Below, piece after piece: positions 11,970-22,524 of a DNA stretch of 64,000 bases; position 1 is the first letter of the stretch; every line of letters begins with the position of its first letter. The notes under the pieces are model-generated. The model had not been told where the DNA came from. It did no database searches and was given only the letters and a program-made list of their open reading frames with translations. The DNA is from Rhynchopus euleeides (taxonomy: Eukaryota > Euglenozoa > Diplonemea > Diplonemida > Diplonemidae). A program made the translations under genes and the position numbers. The stretch spans positions 434,001-498,000 of the forward strand of contig OY723249.1 in NCBI GenBank assembly GCA_963210315.1, read 5' to 3'.

Positions 11970-12675
11970 GCTTCCACTTTTTTTTTGATTTGACAACTCC
12001 GGTTTGGTGTACCTCGATGAGCTTACCTTACCTTGTCGTCGGACACAACTTCCATATCATCGTTGTCCCAAAACCCACGTGAAGTGGATCATCTGAAGTG
12101 CAGAATGAGGTGGAGCAGGTGGAGCACGAAACATAAGTAAACCATAGCAAGAGAGGCCAGCAGCAGTTCCGAGTCCATCGCGTTCCTCGTAGCATTTCCC
12201 GTACCACACAGGTGTGTTATGTGCAAAAAAAATCGACCTGTTCGTCGCGTGTGGCAGGATGCGCGGGTCGGGGGGGGGGGGGGTGAAGGGGGGACCTAGC
12301 TCCTTCCATACGGCTTGTCTATTTTTTGGGTGTCTTTTTTCCACGGGAGAGGGGGGGGGGGGGAGGGGGGCATCCTTCTGTGCTCCCCATCAGCAGCACA
12401 CTCCCCTCCCCCCCCCCCCCCCGCCACACACACACACAACACAGAAACACGCAACGAACAGGAAGCCACACAGCAGGTCCGAGAAGCGTGGCATGCATTA
12501 CAGCTCCTCTGCGATGCATTGGGCCACACTGCCTCCTCTTCGTCCACCTGGAGGGGATCGGCGTGCCCGTCTCGTCTCCCCCCTTGATTGTCAAGAAGGC
12601 ATTGCACGGCACAACACCCACACACACACACAGGCAACAAAAAGGCGACCCTCAAATTGGGGGGGGGGGGGGGGG
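11970..12675. other. Intergenic, low complexity
   Basis: No gene seen. G-runs lie near 12270-12284 and 12350-12375, a C-run near 12408-12422, short CA repeats near 12425-12440 and 12610-12625, and a G-run at about 12660-12675 that borders the next transposon. Confidence 0.5.
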
Positions 12676-12677
12676 TA

Positions 12678-13825
12678 GGGGGGGTCAAATGCCACCCTTT
12701 TACGTGGACAAACACGATTTTTCAAAAAACCGGCGCAGAGGCCCCAAAGCCCCCGTAAACCCTCCAAACCCCCCCAGATCGGTCCGGAAACCCATCGAAC
12801 CCCACTTTTCCACCATTCCGGGCACCTCAGGTGCCCGAATTGGGGTACCTAAATTTTGCGCCACCGTTTGGTACCGGACAGTGCCACTGTGTGGGAGGTT
12901 GGAAAAGAAAATGCCCCAACACACCACATCTGAGGGTTGCAATGCATGTTGCTTGCCAACCACGTCATCCGGTGGGTGTCAGGCGCTATGTAGGTGGCAT
13001 TAGCCAGGTCTTCGATGAGTTCTGGCTTGTATATGTACCTCCCTGCCACCATGCACCGGGAGGCTGCCTGTAGGTACGGAACAAGTCCAGATGGTCGTGT
13101 GATTCCTGTGCAGCAGTGCTCCACAACCGGGATGTGTTGACAACGACTGTTGCAACACGAGCTGTACATTCCGGGAACACACGAAGTGCGCTGTCGTGGT
13201 ACCCATTGTGCCAGAATTGGTAGTTGCTGCGGTCTACTTTGCCTGGCCCAAGAGCACTGGTACTGAACGGTGCAATATGCGTGGCGAGGTGAATGCAACG
13301 GAAGGGCGCAAAGTCAATACAGCTCTCGGATGGCGGGTGGTGGTGCCACTAGTGTGTGACGTTCACTCGAGGATACAACGCATCACAATGAATCAGCAAC
13401 CGTGGACCGAGTACAATACGCTCTCTGTGGCTGGTGTGGGGGACAAAGGCAGTGCCTGTGCCGCAGGCAGGGAGGTACATATACAAGCCAGAACACATCG
13501 AAGACCTGGCTCATGCCACCTACATAGCGCCTGACACCCACCGGATGACGTGGTTGGCAAGCAACATGCATTGCAACCCTCAGATGTGGTGTGTTGGGGC
13601 ATTTTCTTTTCCAACCTCCCACACAGTGGCACTGTCCGGTACCAAACGGTGGCACAAAATTTAGGTACCCCAATTCGGGCACCTGAGGTGCCCGGAATGG
13701 TGGAAAAGTGGGGTTCGATGGGTTTCCGGACCGATCTGGGGGGGTTTGGAGGGTTTACGGGGGCTTTGGGGCCTCTGCGCCGGTTTTTTGAAAAATCGTG
13801 TTTGTCACCCCCATTTGACCCCCCC
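12678..13825. mobile_element. TA-flanked foldback element F1, copy A
   Basis: The element is 1148 bp and flanked by TA on both sides (12676-12677, 13826-13827). It begins GGGGGGGTCAAATG and ends with the inverse. Long inverted arms run 12678-13047 and 13466-13825, around a middle of about 418 bp without a plausible protein. The 2-bp TA duplication suggests Tc1/mariner-type mobilisation in trans. A copy of identical length and nearly identical sequence lies at 50353-51500. The arms also differ from each other just inside the tips (CCACCCTTTTACGTG on the left only). Confidence 0.9.
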
Positions 13826-13827
13826 TA

Positions 13828-14620
13828 GGGCAGTGATAGAAAATACGTAAAAAACGTTCAACGTATTTGAACGTTCAACGTATTTTTAAAAAAATGCGTC
13901 GAAGTTGAACGTTTTTTTGGCTTTTGAGCGTTTTCACCCACTGGGTGCACTCTACACATGAAACCCCCCCTAGCAGTAGGGGGTGGGCCCCCTGCACACA
14001 CTAAAGGGGACACCGGTGGGATGGAGAGTGTCACGCATGGCGAAAAGTCGGTGAAAGAGGGGTTCTGTAGTCCCAGAAGGGGCGGGACCCGGAAAGGGGT
14101 GGTTGGTACCCCCTCTTTTCAGGGTTGAACTCCGGAAAAGCGGGGGTACCAACCCCCTCTCGACCTATCTCCCAGTTTTACCCCACTCGACCGGCTGGAG
14201 TCCGTCGTGTAGAGGAAGTGGATGGCCGAACGTGAGCTGGCCGAACCTGAGCTACGGGTACAGGACGTATGGGATATCCCGCATGGGAGAACCGGATGGC
14301 ATATCCCACCGGCAGGGGTTCACCTCAACTGCACCAGCCCGCTTCATGGAGCACAGGACAAGGGATATGTTGTCGACTGCATCGCGAAGCAAGTCGCTGT
14401 AAAATCGTGCTCCAAGGACGTCTTCGGCACGGTTGTCGTTGGTGCCACGAACTCGCCCTTGCTCTGCTTGAGGAAAGGCGTGTTTGTGACTGGTGGCCCC
14501 TGCAGACGGTAGGCAATGTGAGAAACGTTCAAATACGCTGAACGTTCAACGTATTTGAACGTTCAACGTATTTTTAAAATCGGGATTCTGAAAAATACGC
14601 GTATTTTGCCTTCACTGCCC
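13828..14620. mobile_element. TA-flanked MITE F2, abutting F1
   Basis: Begins GGGCAGTGATAG and ends TTCACTGCCC, flanked by TA at 13826-13827 (shared with F1) and 14621-14622. The length is 793 bp. Subterminal repeats of the 17-mer GAACGTTCAACGTATTT lie at about 13850-13890 and 14523-14575 in direct orientation. A shorter internal inverted repeat around GGTACCCCCTC lies near 14104-14155. There is no transposase. F2 inserted into the TA at the right border of F1, or F1 into that of F2; sharing a single TA between them shows two successive TA insertions. Confidence 0.83.
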
Positions 14621-15367
14621 TAGGGGGGGGGGGGGCACCAGGAGGTTTCCACAACATCTTACGTTACAACAAGAATAAGCAGGAAGATGTATGAAGGCAG
14701 AGCACAAACACCAGGTGCTGTGCAGGAGGGTGGGGGGGGGGGGGGGTTTGTCGTGCGTTGTAGGGATAAATCACATCGCATCAAAGAGCAGGGGATGATC
14801 GGTGTGCTCTACGCTACAAAAAATACGATCCATGCGTGTGGTGGGGAAGGGGGGATGTGGGTGGGAGGCTGTCAGGAGAGGGCAACCCATTAACAGAGAG
14901 AGGTGGGGGCTGCTGTCGCGGTGCCCAGCAGCATCTCGGGCGCCCTCCGTTCCTCCGCCTAAAAGCAGTGTACACAAAAATGTCCGAAAAGGAGTGAGGA
15001 GGAGCGGGGGGGGGAAGGGGAGGAGGAGGGGGGGGGGCACAGAGTAATTTTTGCCTCTTCATGCTGTGCAGACCTTCCCCCCCCCCCCCCCGTAAGCTGC
15101 ACAGAGAAGGCACAACTCAGCCCCCCCCCCCCCCCCCCCCCGCCTGCCCCTCCCCCATCAAGGTCTCGCTGCATGTTCTGTTCTTCTGAGGGTGAAAGGC
15201 GTTCACACCCTGAGAGACCCCCAGAGACGGTTGAGATGGTAGGGACTAGGTGCTAGCCTCTCGGAAGGGCTCTCGATCGGCAGGTTGATTATTTTTTTTT
15301 GTGGCAAAGTTCGGCGGGCTGTTCCCTCACATAAACGAGGAAGAAGATGCACTAGAAATCGTAATCC

Positions 15368-15560
15368 TTTCGCTTTATTGTGGACACCCTGTCCAGCAAC
15401 TGTGGGTGTCAGCAGATCTGGACTATTTATTGCTGGGCGCACACGGTTGTGGTGAGGCCCTGTGAAGTAATCCTAAAGCTTCCGTCGTACGATTCCCTTC
15501 GCTACTTCGCTACTTCTCCGCGTTTCGTCGCTCGTAACTGGGTGAAATATAAACACACCT
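15368..15560 (+). repeat. Dispersed repeat family C, copy 1
   Basis: Shares with 16068-16230 the landmarks GACACCCTGTCC, GAGGCCCTGTGAAGT and AATCCTAAAGCTTC in the same order and orientation. A further relative lies at about 55570-55850. Confidence 0.65.
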
Positions 15561-16067
15561 TTTTTTCGGCACCGCAGCGAAAATCGCCTCCAGAAGAGGA
15601 AACCCGCTTGGCGCAAGGAGCGGGTCACAAAGGGGGGAGACAGGGGGGGGAGGGAGAGGGGGATGGGGAGACAGGGGGGTGTGGTAAATTCAAAACAAAA
15701 AAACAGATCTTGTCGAACATGTTTGGGGAAAATGGCTACGGGAACAAGGGGCGGGGGGATATGGGACGGGTGGGATGATTTTTTTGGGGCTACAAACAAA
15801 CAAAAGAGAGGACACAGTCGGTGGGATCTAAGGGAGGGGGGTGGGGCGGGGGGAGAGAGAGATGGGGGTATAACGAAACAAGCCTCACTTGTTAGGCGAG
15901 GTACCGCGCATCGGTGGCGGGAGGGCGGAAAGCGCAGGTGCTGCCTCCATGCGGTAGCCGCTGTGGGGTGGTGTGTGCGTTTCATCGGAGGGGGGGAGAG
16001 GTGTGGGAATGAATGTGCTGAACTGTGCTGCAAAATGCTGTCAAATGCTGACTCTGCAACATAAAAT

Positions 16068-16230
16068 CTAACTCATTTCGCTTTTTATGGCGACACCCTG
16101 TCCGGCACGACTGCTCTCCACTCTTCCCTGGAATACATTTTGCTGAGCGAACACTTGTGTTGAGGCCCTGTGAAGTGGCATGAAGGTTGCTAATCCTAAA
16201 GCTTCAGTCGCACAATTTCCAGGTGGCGGA
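16068..16230 (+). repeat. Dispersed repeat family C, copy 2
   Basis: Second copy of the repeat at 15368-15560, ending just downstream of the BILBO1 stop codon. It has an insert (GGCATGAAGGTTGC) between CCCTGTGAAGT and AATCCTAAAGC that copy 1 lacks; the same GTGGCATGAA occurs in the copy near 55640. Confidence 0.65.
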
Positions 16231-16252
16231 AAAACAGTCTGCTGACGGAGCA

Positions 16253-19200
16253 TTACCTGACATACCTGGGAAGCGCCACGGGCGTTGAGGTCACATGACG
16301 ATAGGGCGAGCCTGCAAGCACGGCAGCAGGGGTCGCAGGCGCCAGAGCACCACCAAGGATGGCACTGCTGTACGTCTGGGGCGGCTGGTGCTGCAGGGTC
16401 TGGGGGGGCGCAGCCGTCACAGCGGGTGCGGCAGGTGCGGCGGGGCTATCGGCAGCCTGTGCAGGTTTGGCGGTGGTAGGGGGGTGGGTGGGGGGAGGTA
16501 AAGCGGATATCCCCCAGGATCGTACATCCTCATGCTGTATGCTGTGTGGGGCTCCTCTTGTGAGTGCCACAAAACACGGGGCGCTGAAAGGGTTTGCCAA
16601 ACTGAAAGCGCCCTGCCACTCCACAGCTACAACCGCTCTGATGAAGTTTTTTTTTTGTTTGTTGCGGTGACGCTTCTACACAGAAAAAAATACGGAGAGA
16701 AACGTGCGCCAACTCACCACAGCTTGACCCACCCCACGCCACACCCTTCTCGACATACCGTCTCACCCCTGCCGTGCGCGCTGTGGAAGGACCTGTGGTC
16801 TGTGCGGAGGCGAGCCTCGTTCTCCTCGAGCGACTCGCGCAGCTGCCGCAGCTTCAGCTCCTGCTCCAGGAGGGGACGCTCCTCCTCCTCCACCTGGCGC
16901 CTGTTGACGTTGAGCTCCATGTTGTTGTGCTCCAGCTGCTGCGTCAGCTTCTCCTGCTCCTCCACGGCCTTCATCGCCTCCTGCTCCGCCACGCTCCGCA
17001 CATGCTCGCGCTCCCTGCATGCGTGAAGCTCCCGCTCTTCCAGATCACGCTTGGCCAGCTGCCGCGCAGTGTCGCTCTGGCTCTCCCTGTGGCAGGATGT
17101 GGCCTCACGCTCACGCTCCTGGCGCTGTGCCACTTCCTGCTCCGCCATCTGCACACGCTCTGCCACGGCCTGAGAGTCCTTCTGCGATTCGCTGAGGACA
17201 ATGTTGGCGAGGTGCTCTGCGCCCTGTGCAGTGGCAAGCTCGCCGCGGGTCCTGTCGACGACGGCGTGGTGCCGCTCGACCTCGCGGCGCTGCTCAGCCA
17301 CACGGCGCTCCATCTCGCGCAGCATCTCCTCCGCCTTGGCGAACTCCTGCTCGGTCTGCTGCAGCTTGCGCTGCACACCCTCCACCTCGCGTGTGGCCTC
17401 CATCACAGCGACCTGCTTCGCCCGCTCCTTATCCTTCTGCTGGGCCTGGTCGCTGATCCTGGCGTGGGTGTGTGGTGGGGGGGTGTGGGGTGCAGATGTG
17501 CGGTTCCCTTGCCTTACGATATGCGGTGCCGGCACGCTACAGTGTAACCCAAAATTCAATACGCAGATGTGCGAAGGAGTCAAACTTACACGAGAATCCA
17601 CCCGGAGCAACCCCGCAGCTTGGTTGGCCTGCGGCCCCCCCTATGAAACGGACATACCGCTCGCGCAGCTCTGCACGGCCACGCTCCGTGTCCTCGTGGC
17701 AGGCCTCCAGGACAGCCTTGGCGTCGCGCTCCCGAGCCTGCGCATCTGCTGCAGCCGCTGCCTGGTTGGACAGCTTCTGCTGCTGGGCAGACGTCTCCGT
17801 CTGCGCCTGCATGCAGCCCACCCGGTTTGCCTTCTCCCGCTCGCGGAGCCTGGCAGGTGTGGGGGTGTGTGGCGCAGTGAGTGTCTGATGCATACTCGTC
17901 GAGCTTCTTCTTCGCACCCTCGATGTCCTGCTGCTGCTGGATGTCTGTCCAGTAATCCTGTAGGGGTGTGGCGGTGGTATGCTCTCTCGTGCCCACCTCA
18001 CCTATCCACACTTCAGGCAAGACATCAGAAGCACGTGTGTTTCGGCAGCATCGTCGGTGCAGGGCAATGCGGAGCACATCACACCTTCGTGCGGAAGTAC
18101 AGCGAGTCGAGCAGTGTCGGGAACAGCTCGGTGTAGCGCACCCACTCGTCGAACGAAATCACGTTGTCGTGGTTGAGATCCGCCTTGCCGAACATCTCGC
18201 TGATGGACGACCCGCTGTACTCAATGCGGAGGCGCTGGAAGGTTCCCTGTCGGAGGTGCAGGTGGGTGGGTGGGTATGGGATGGGAATTCTTGTCAGAGT
18301 AGTGTTGCCATAGCAGACCAGAGTGATATGCTGTGTGTTCTCTTCAGCTTCACTACGGCTGCACGCGGGCCAGAGCTGTGTTCACAAGGCTACCCCTCCC
18401 AGATCCCCATTGCGGGTGGCGCGGGGTTGAGTGTGTGTGGAGGGGCGGGGGGGACGGCACATACCCTCAGGTCCTCCTCATCGACAGCACGCGTCTTCTT
18501 GGAGTCCATCTCCTCGAACACAGAGCGCTGCTTCTCTGACATGGACACGGTCCGCCCCATCTGCGATGCAGGCACCTGCGGGTTGAACGCCTCCGGCACC
18601 ACCTGCACAGGCGAGGCATTCGCACCACCCACACTGGAGGCAGGCGCAGGGGTGCTACCTGCCTCCATCGCAGAGGAAGTCTGGTAAGATGACTGCTGCT
18701 GCTGCTGCGACTGGTACGCCGGCGGCTGGTACTGTGCCTGATACTGCTGCTGCTGGCTGTTGGGAAGCGTGGGGGATGAATGCGCCACAGGAGCCACATG
18801 CTTCTGCGGGGACGACCCTCGCGCATAGTACCCTCCGTTGGGCGCCACAGCGACCGACCTCGGGCCTGACACTGCAGGGGTCGCGGGGCTGTTCGACCCG
18901 ACACGCTGCACCGATGCGTGAGCGGGCGCAGCAACGGGCGGCGGGATCTTGCTCTGCACCTCACGGTGGTACTCGTTCTCCTTCTGGAAGAGGTACACCT
19001 GTGAGTAGTCCGACAGCTGCGCAGGCGTCAGCAGGTCCACCCACTGCTGCGCCCGCTCGTCGAAGGTCTGCATCCTCTCGATCACAAATCCCTGGGAGAG
19101 CGGCACATCCGCCGGCCGCCGCAGCCCGTGTTCCTGCATGAACACCTGGTCGATCTTCGCCTGCAGCTCAGCCTGGGTCGGAGGGTGCTGGAACGGCAGC

Positions 19201-19256
19201 TCATAGTTGACCTTGACCCCCCAGAGGTCGGCTGCACACAGAATAGTGCACGGCAT
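16253..19256 (-). CDS. BILBO1: BILBO1-like flagellar pocket collar protein (6 exons)
   Basis: Exons 19256-18465, 18246-18085, 17957-17896, 17849-17658, 17458-16759 and 16456-16253 join in frame to about 703 residues. Residues 1-110 match the ubiquitin-fold N-terminal domain of trypanosome BILBO1 in order and spacing (KVNYELPF, LRRPADVP, QWVDLL, LSDYSQVYLFQ). A Q/P-rich linker follows. Residues about 235-300 form an EF-hand pair with one clear calcium loop (DLNHDNVISFDE), split by intron 1. From about 318 to 635 the sequence is continuous charged coiled coil, ending in an Ala/Pro tail. Trypanosome BILBO1 (587 residues) has the same order and builds the collar at the flagellar pocket neck. Introns are 218, 127, 46, 199 and 302 nt; donors are GTATGT or GTATGC except GTGTGA in intron 2. 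A perfect donor (CCCAG then GTATGT, 16265) near the stop means a further 3' exon is possible. Confidence 0.9.
16614..16691 (+). repeat. SINE-like repeat, family A, copy 2, inside BILBO1 intron 5
   Basis: Carries CTACAACCGCTCTGATGAAG, a T-run, TTTGTTGCGGTGACGCTTCTA and an A-run. It lies wholly inside the longest BILBO1 intron, antisense to the gene, which explains why that intron is about 300 nt. Confidence 0.65.
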
Positions 19257-21291
19257 CTTCCTCTAGGCTCTGCCGTCAGTCCTCCTGCGTGGCGGTGGGG
19301 TGGCATGCAGCACAACCTGCACTGCGAGGCCCAGCCCAGAGGCTGGAGTGGTATCGGGTGCCGCCATGTGGTGTTCATGAATAGGCATGTAAAAGCTGCT
19401 GCAAAGATGGGCCGCATTGGGTGTCTCCACAGGCTCTCGCTGCAATCTGCGGCACGGAGGAGGGAGGGGGTGTGTCGGGGTGGAGGGGGCAGCACACGCT
19501 GCACGCTGCCTGTCTGCATTCTGTGGCGGTCGCTCTTCATCCTTCCTGCTCCGCTACGGCTGGGGTATAGGGGGAAGGTGGGGGCGAGCCGCACACATGC
19601 ATATGAAACCAACGAAAGGGCAAAAAGGGTCCGGGGTTTGTTTGTGCTCACGAGCGGCAGTGTGACGTGGCCCCTGTGAAGGGCGTTTCAACTACGCAGG
19701 TTTGTGTTGCTCTCACAACACACTGCGCGTGCGGCACGCCCCCACTGACTCCTTTGCTGTGACAAGCGAGCTTTCGCCGCTTCGCACCACCGTTCAGCAG
19801 CAACCGTTCTTAGCCTGCATAATGTTTGCTGTTGATACGCTGACGCTTCTACACAAAAAAAACACAACACGCAAAATACTGTCCTTTCCGTTTGCTTCAC
19901 TCACTCGTTGCTGGGGGACATGAAAAAGAGAAAACCCCTGTTGTTTTGTTGACCGCTTCCGCCGTCACTTCCATGTCTCTTTTAAAACTGTCGAACTCGT
20001 CGATCGCGAGAACACCCCACACGCCTGTCATGAAGTGTGTGGGAAGTTCTGCAAGGATCTGCACTGGCACAGTTTCCTGCGTTGTTGCACAACTCTCAAA
20101 AAAAGTACATCGGCCTATTGTTGTGAGCCCTTCGGCTGTGTCTTACCTGTCTGAAGTACAGTAAGTGGAGCACAAGAAGAGAGAGGGAAGAGTTGATCGT
20201 ATGGCAAACGGTGGGAAGCATTTCCCTCAACACCTATCCCTTGCAGGGACTGTGTTGGTTGCAAAAAAAATTCAAATGACGCAGATGGGTTGGGTTGAGG
20301 GAAAATACGGGTGGGGGAGTAGTGTACAAGAAAGTGGACCGTGCCCTTGGCCGCTGCCTGCCACTGCCAATACCGCTACGGCTGCACCACACTGTGCCAT
20401 GGCCCAGCGGGCTGGTGCCTCGACTGGGAACATAGTGTGCGAGTCTTGCGGTGAGGTGAGGTGGACAGAGGGTGCTTTCAAACCCTGTGTTGCGAAGTGT
20501 GCGACTTTCGTAACTTCGTGTGTGCCCAGACGTAGGCCTGCCTCTCCAGACAGCTTGACTTCCTGCCTCGTTTGCCTGTTGCTGGCAGCAGCCACAGGCA
20601 AAAGAAGGGGAAAGGACAGGAGGAGCCGGGCGCACACGCATGCTGCGTGAGGCGATCCGCCAAGTCAAGACGTGTGAAATGCATGGCACACTTTGGGGGA
20701 GGAAGTTTGAAAGTGGATGCTGGCGCGGGGCCCGGTGCCGCTACCGGCACCGGCACACAGCGCACCGGAAAACACGCACCGCACTGGGAGGACAGCCAAA
20801 GGAGGATAGGCGGAAGCCCAAGGCGGAGGAACGTCACCCCCCTCTGCCTGAGGCTACAGGAACACACGCCACTATTGCCACAACAAGGCTTGGGAAACTG
20901 GGAGAAAGAAACCGGAAGAATGCAATGGAAGCGAAATCGCCCGACTCAGTGCTTCTCATGGTGGTTCAGTTTCAGTTTCGTTTTGCATTTCAAAGCCCCC
21001 CCCCCCTCGCCCGCTCTCCGCGCGCGAGAGGGGGGGGGGGCAAAGAGTAGAAAGTAGAATTGGTTGTTCCACGGTATTGGGGGGGGGGGGGGAAGGGGGG
21101 AGGGTGGTTCGCACAGCAAGAGGAGGGCCTCTGCTAGAAAATATACACCGACAATGGCAGCGGGTGAACAACTGGGCCCTGATTTTACGAGGGTGTGACT
21201 TAAAGTCACAACCCGACGGACGAGCCACAGCGACCCACTGATTCCGTGTCGTTTGTATGCGCTGATGGAAATATAAAAATTTTCAATAAAA
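19257..21291. other. Intergenic between BILBO1 and the giant secreted protein
   Basis: No credible ORF. Immediately before the BILBO1 ATG the coding strand has a pyrimidine-rich stretch with several AG dinucleotides that could accept a spliced leader (for example CCACGCAG about 30 nt upstream). A third family-A repeat lies at 19785-19871. C-runs and G-runs flank about 21000-21100. Confidence 0.5.
19785..19871 (+). repeat. SINE-like repeat, family A, copy 3 (diverged)
   Basis: Has CAGCAACCGTTCTTAGCC in place of CTACAACCGCTCTGATG, then TTTGCTGTTG and TGACGCTTCTACACA followed by eight or more A residues. Confidence 0.5.
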
Positions 21292-22425
21292 CCCTGTGCC
21301 TGGAATTTTGACCGAGTTAGATAAAATTTTCAGTGCAATCCTTCAGCACCTCCCCCCTAGATTTTTAGGTTTTCTTGACCCAATGGTCGAAATCTGCGAC
21401 ATAGTGGAAATCCCGGGGACATGTCGAATTCGAAAATTTTGGGTCAAAAAACCCCAGGGGGGACCCTTTGGTTTCACCCCCTGCTGGGGGGCCTGGTGGG
21501 CGTTCAGGTGTGCTGAGACGCTTCGGGTTCTGACAGGGTGCAGCAATGGTAATCAACCGTCGTGAACGTACTTTCGTGCCGGCATGGCTATCCATGGGCA
21601 CCGTGGAATGTCGCCGCATCCGTTCCGATCAACAAGTGCCAGAGGTAAATCAGGAGTCCTGGTCCAGTGCAGGCACCTGCGCTGCAGGCACCCAAGGGAC
21701 TGTTGGGCACAAAAATGCACACGCAAGGACATCAACTGACCGAGGCAATGCACCTCGCAGCCTATCGATTCGATTCGGGGCACCAAGCCTCACGAGCTGG
21801 TCACGCGATACCAGGTTACTCTGCGTGGCATATTCCGTGCAGCCGAAATGGCTTGGGCAGCAGTGCACAGGAACTTCTGCTGCACTGCGACAGGACAACC
21901 CAAGCACGTGCCGCGTACATCCGGAGGTGAAGTTGGATGAGGAAGATCAGTGGCTTCTGGGAGGAAGAGGGCGACCGCGTCCACGTCGCGGATACCACAC
22001 TCAGCACACGAGCGGGCGTTGCATGAAATCCCCCATGTGTAAACAGGGGAAATCGGCCTTTTAGGGGATCCTGGTCAGGAATAAAAATTTCCACACATAT
22101 TTTTCGACTTCCTGAGGCCAAAAACCGGTGTTCCTGGAACCAGATGTGACATCTGGATGACATAATAAAAATCCAGAGTGCCTTAGAGGCGCGCGGGACA
22201 TTTTTTTGGGGATCGTGGCTGGGGACCCCCTATTTTGGGGGATTTCCCGTAGGTGGAAAATGTCGATTTTCCAATTTTAAATCACTCTGGGGGCACCTGC
22301 GGGGCCATATTTTGCATTTTCAGACAGTTGACCTATACCCTACGAACCCGATTTTCGGGTTTTTTGACCATTTTTTGCCTTGTGCGAAAACGTGATCTTT
22401 TTTGGACAAAATTCCAGGCACAGGG
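21292..22425. mobile_element. DNA transposon-like element with 20-bp terminal inverted repeats
   Basis: The left end CCCTGTGCCTGGAATTTTG and the right end CAAAATTCCAGGCACAGGG are near-perfect inverses 1134 bp apart. No transposase is visible and no clear target duplication could be chosen: flanks are AATAAAA and TTTAAAAA, and the sequence is A-rich on both sides. AT-rich subterminal regions (about 21330-21470 and 22060-22400) surround a GC-richer centre without a recognised gene. It ends 99 bp from the stop of the giant secreted protein gene and is probably non-autonomous. Confidence 0.72.
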
Positions 22426-22524
22426 TTTAAAAATGATTCATTCGATTCGGCCACACCACAAACACACCACAGAGCTTTTTGCAAGTTTCCTCAGAGAGGA
22501 GTGCCAGAAAGACCCACAGTCATT

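Larger units (their letters stand above)
14623..16252. other. Intergenic 3' region of BILBO1
   Basis: No protein-coding signal. It contains very long C-runs (about 15076-15091 and 15119-15141), G-rich stretches near 15000-15040 and 15640-15680, and two related repeat copies (15368-15560 and 16068-16230) described separately. Confidence 0.5.

Noticed and set aside
13196-13534. 112-codon ORF in the middle of F1 (also at 50871-51209)
   Set aside because: Conserved only because the two copies are almost identical. It overlaps other ORFs, has no transposase motifs and starts in the unique middle but ends in an inverted arm.
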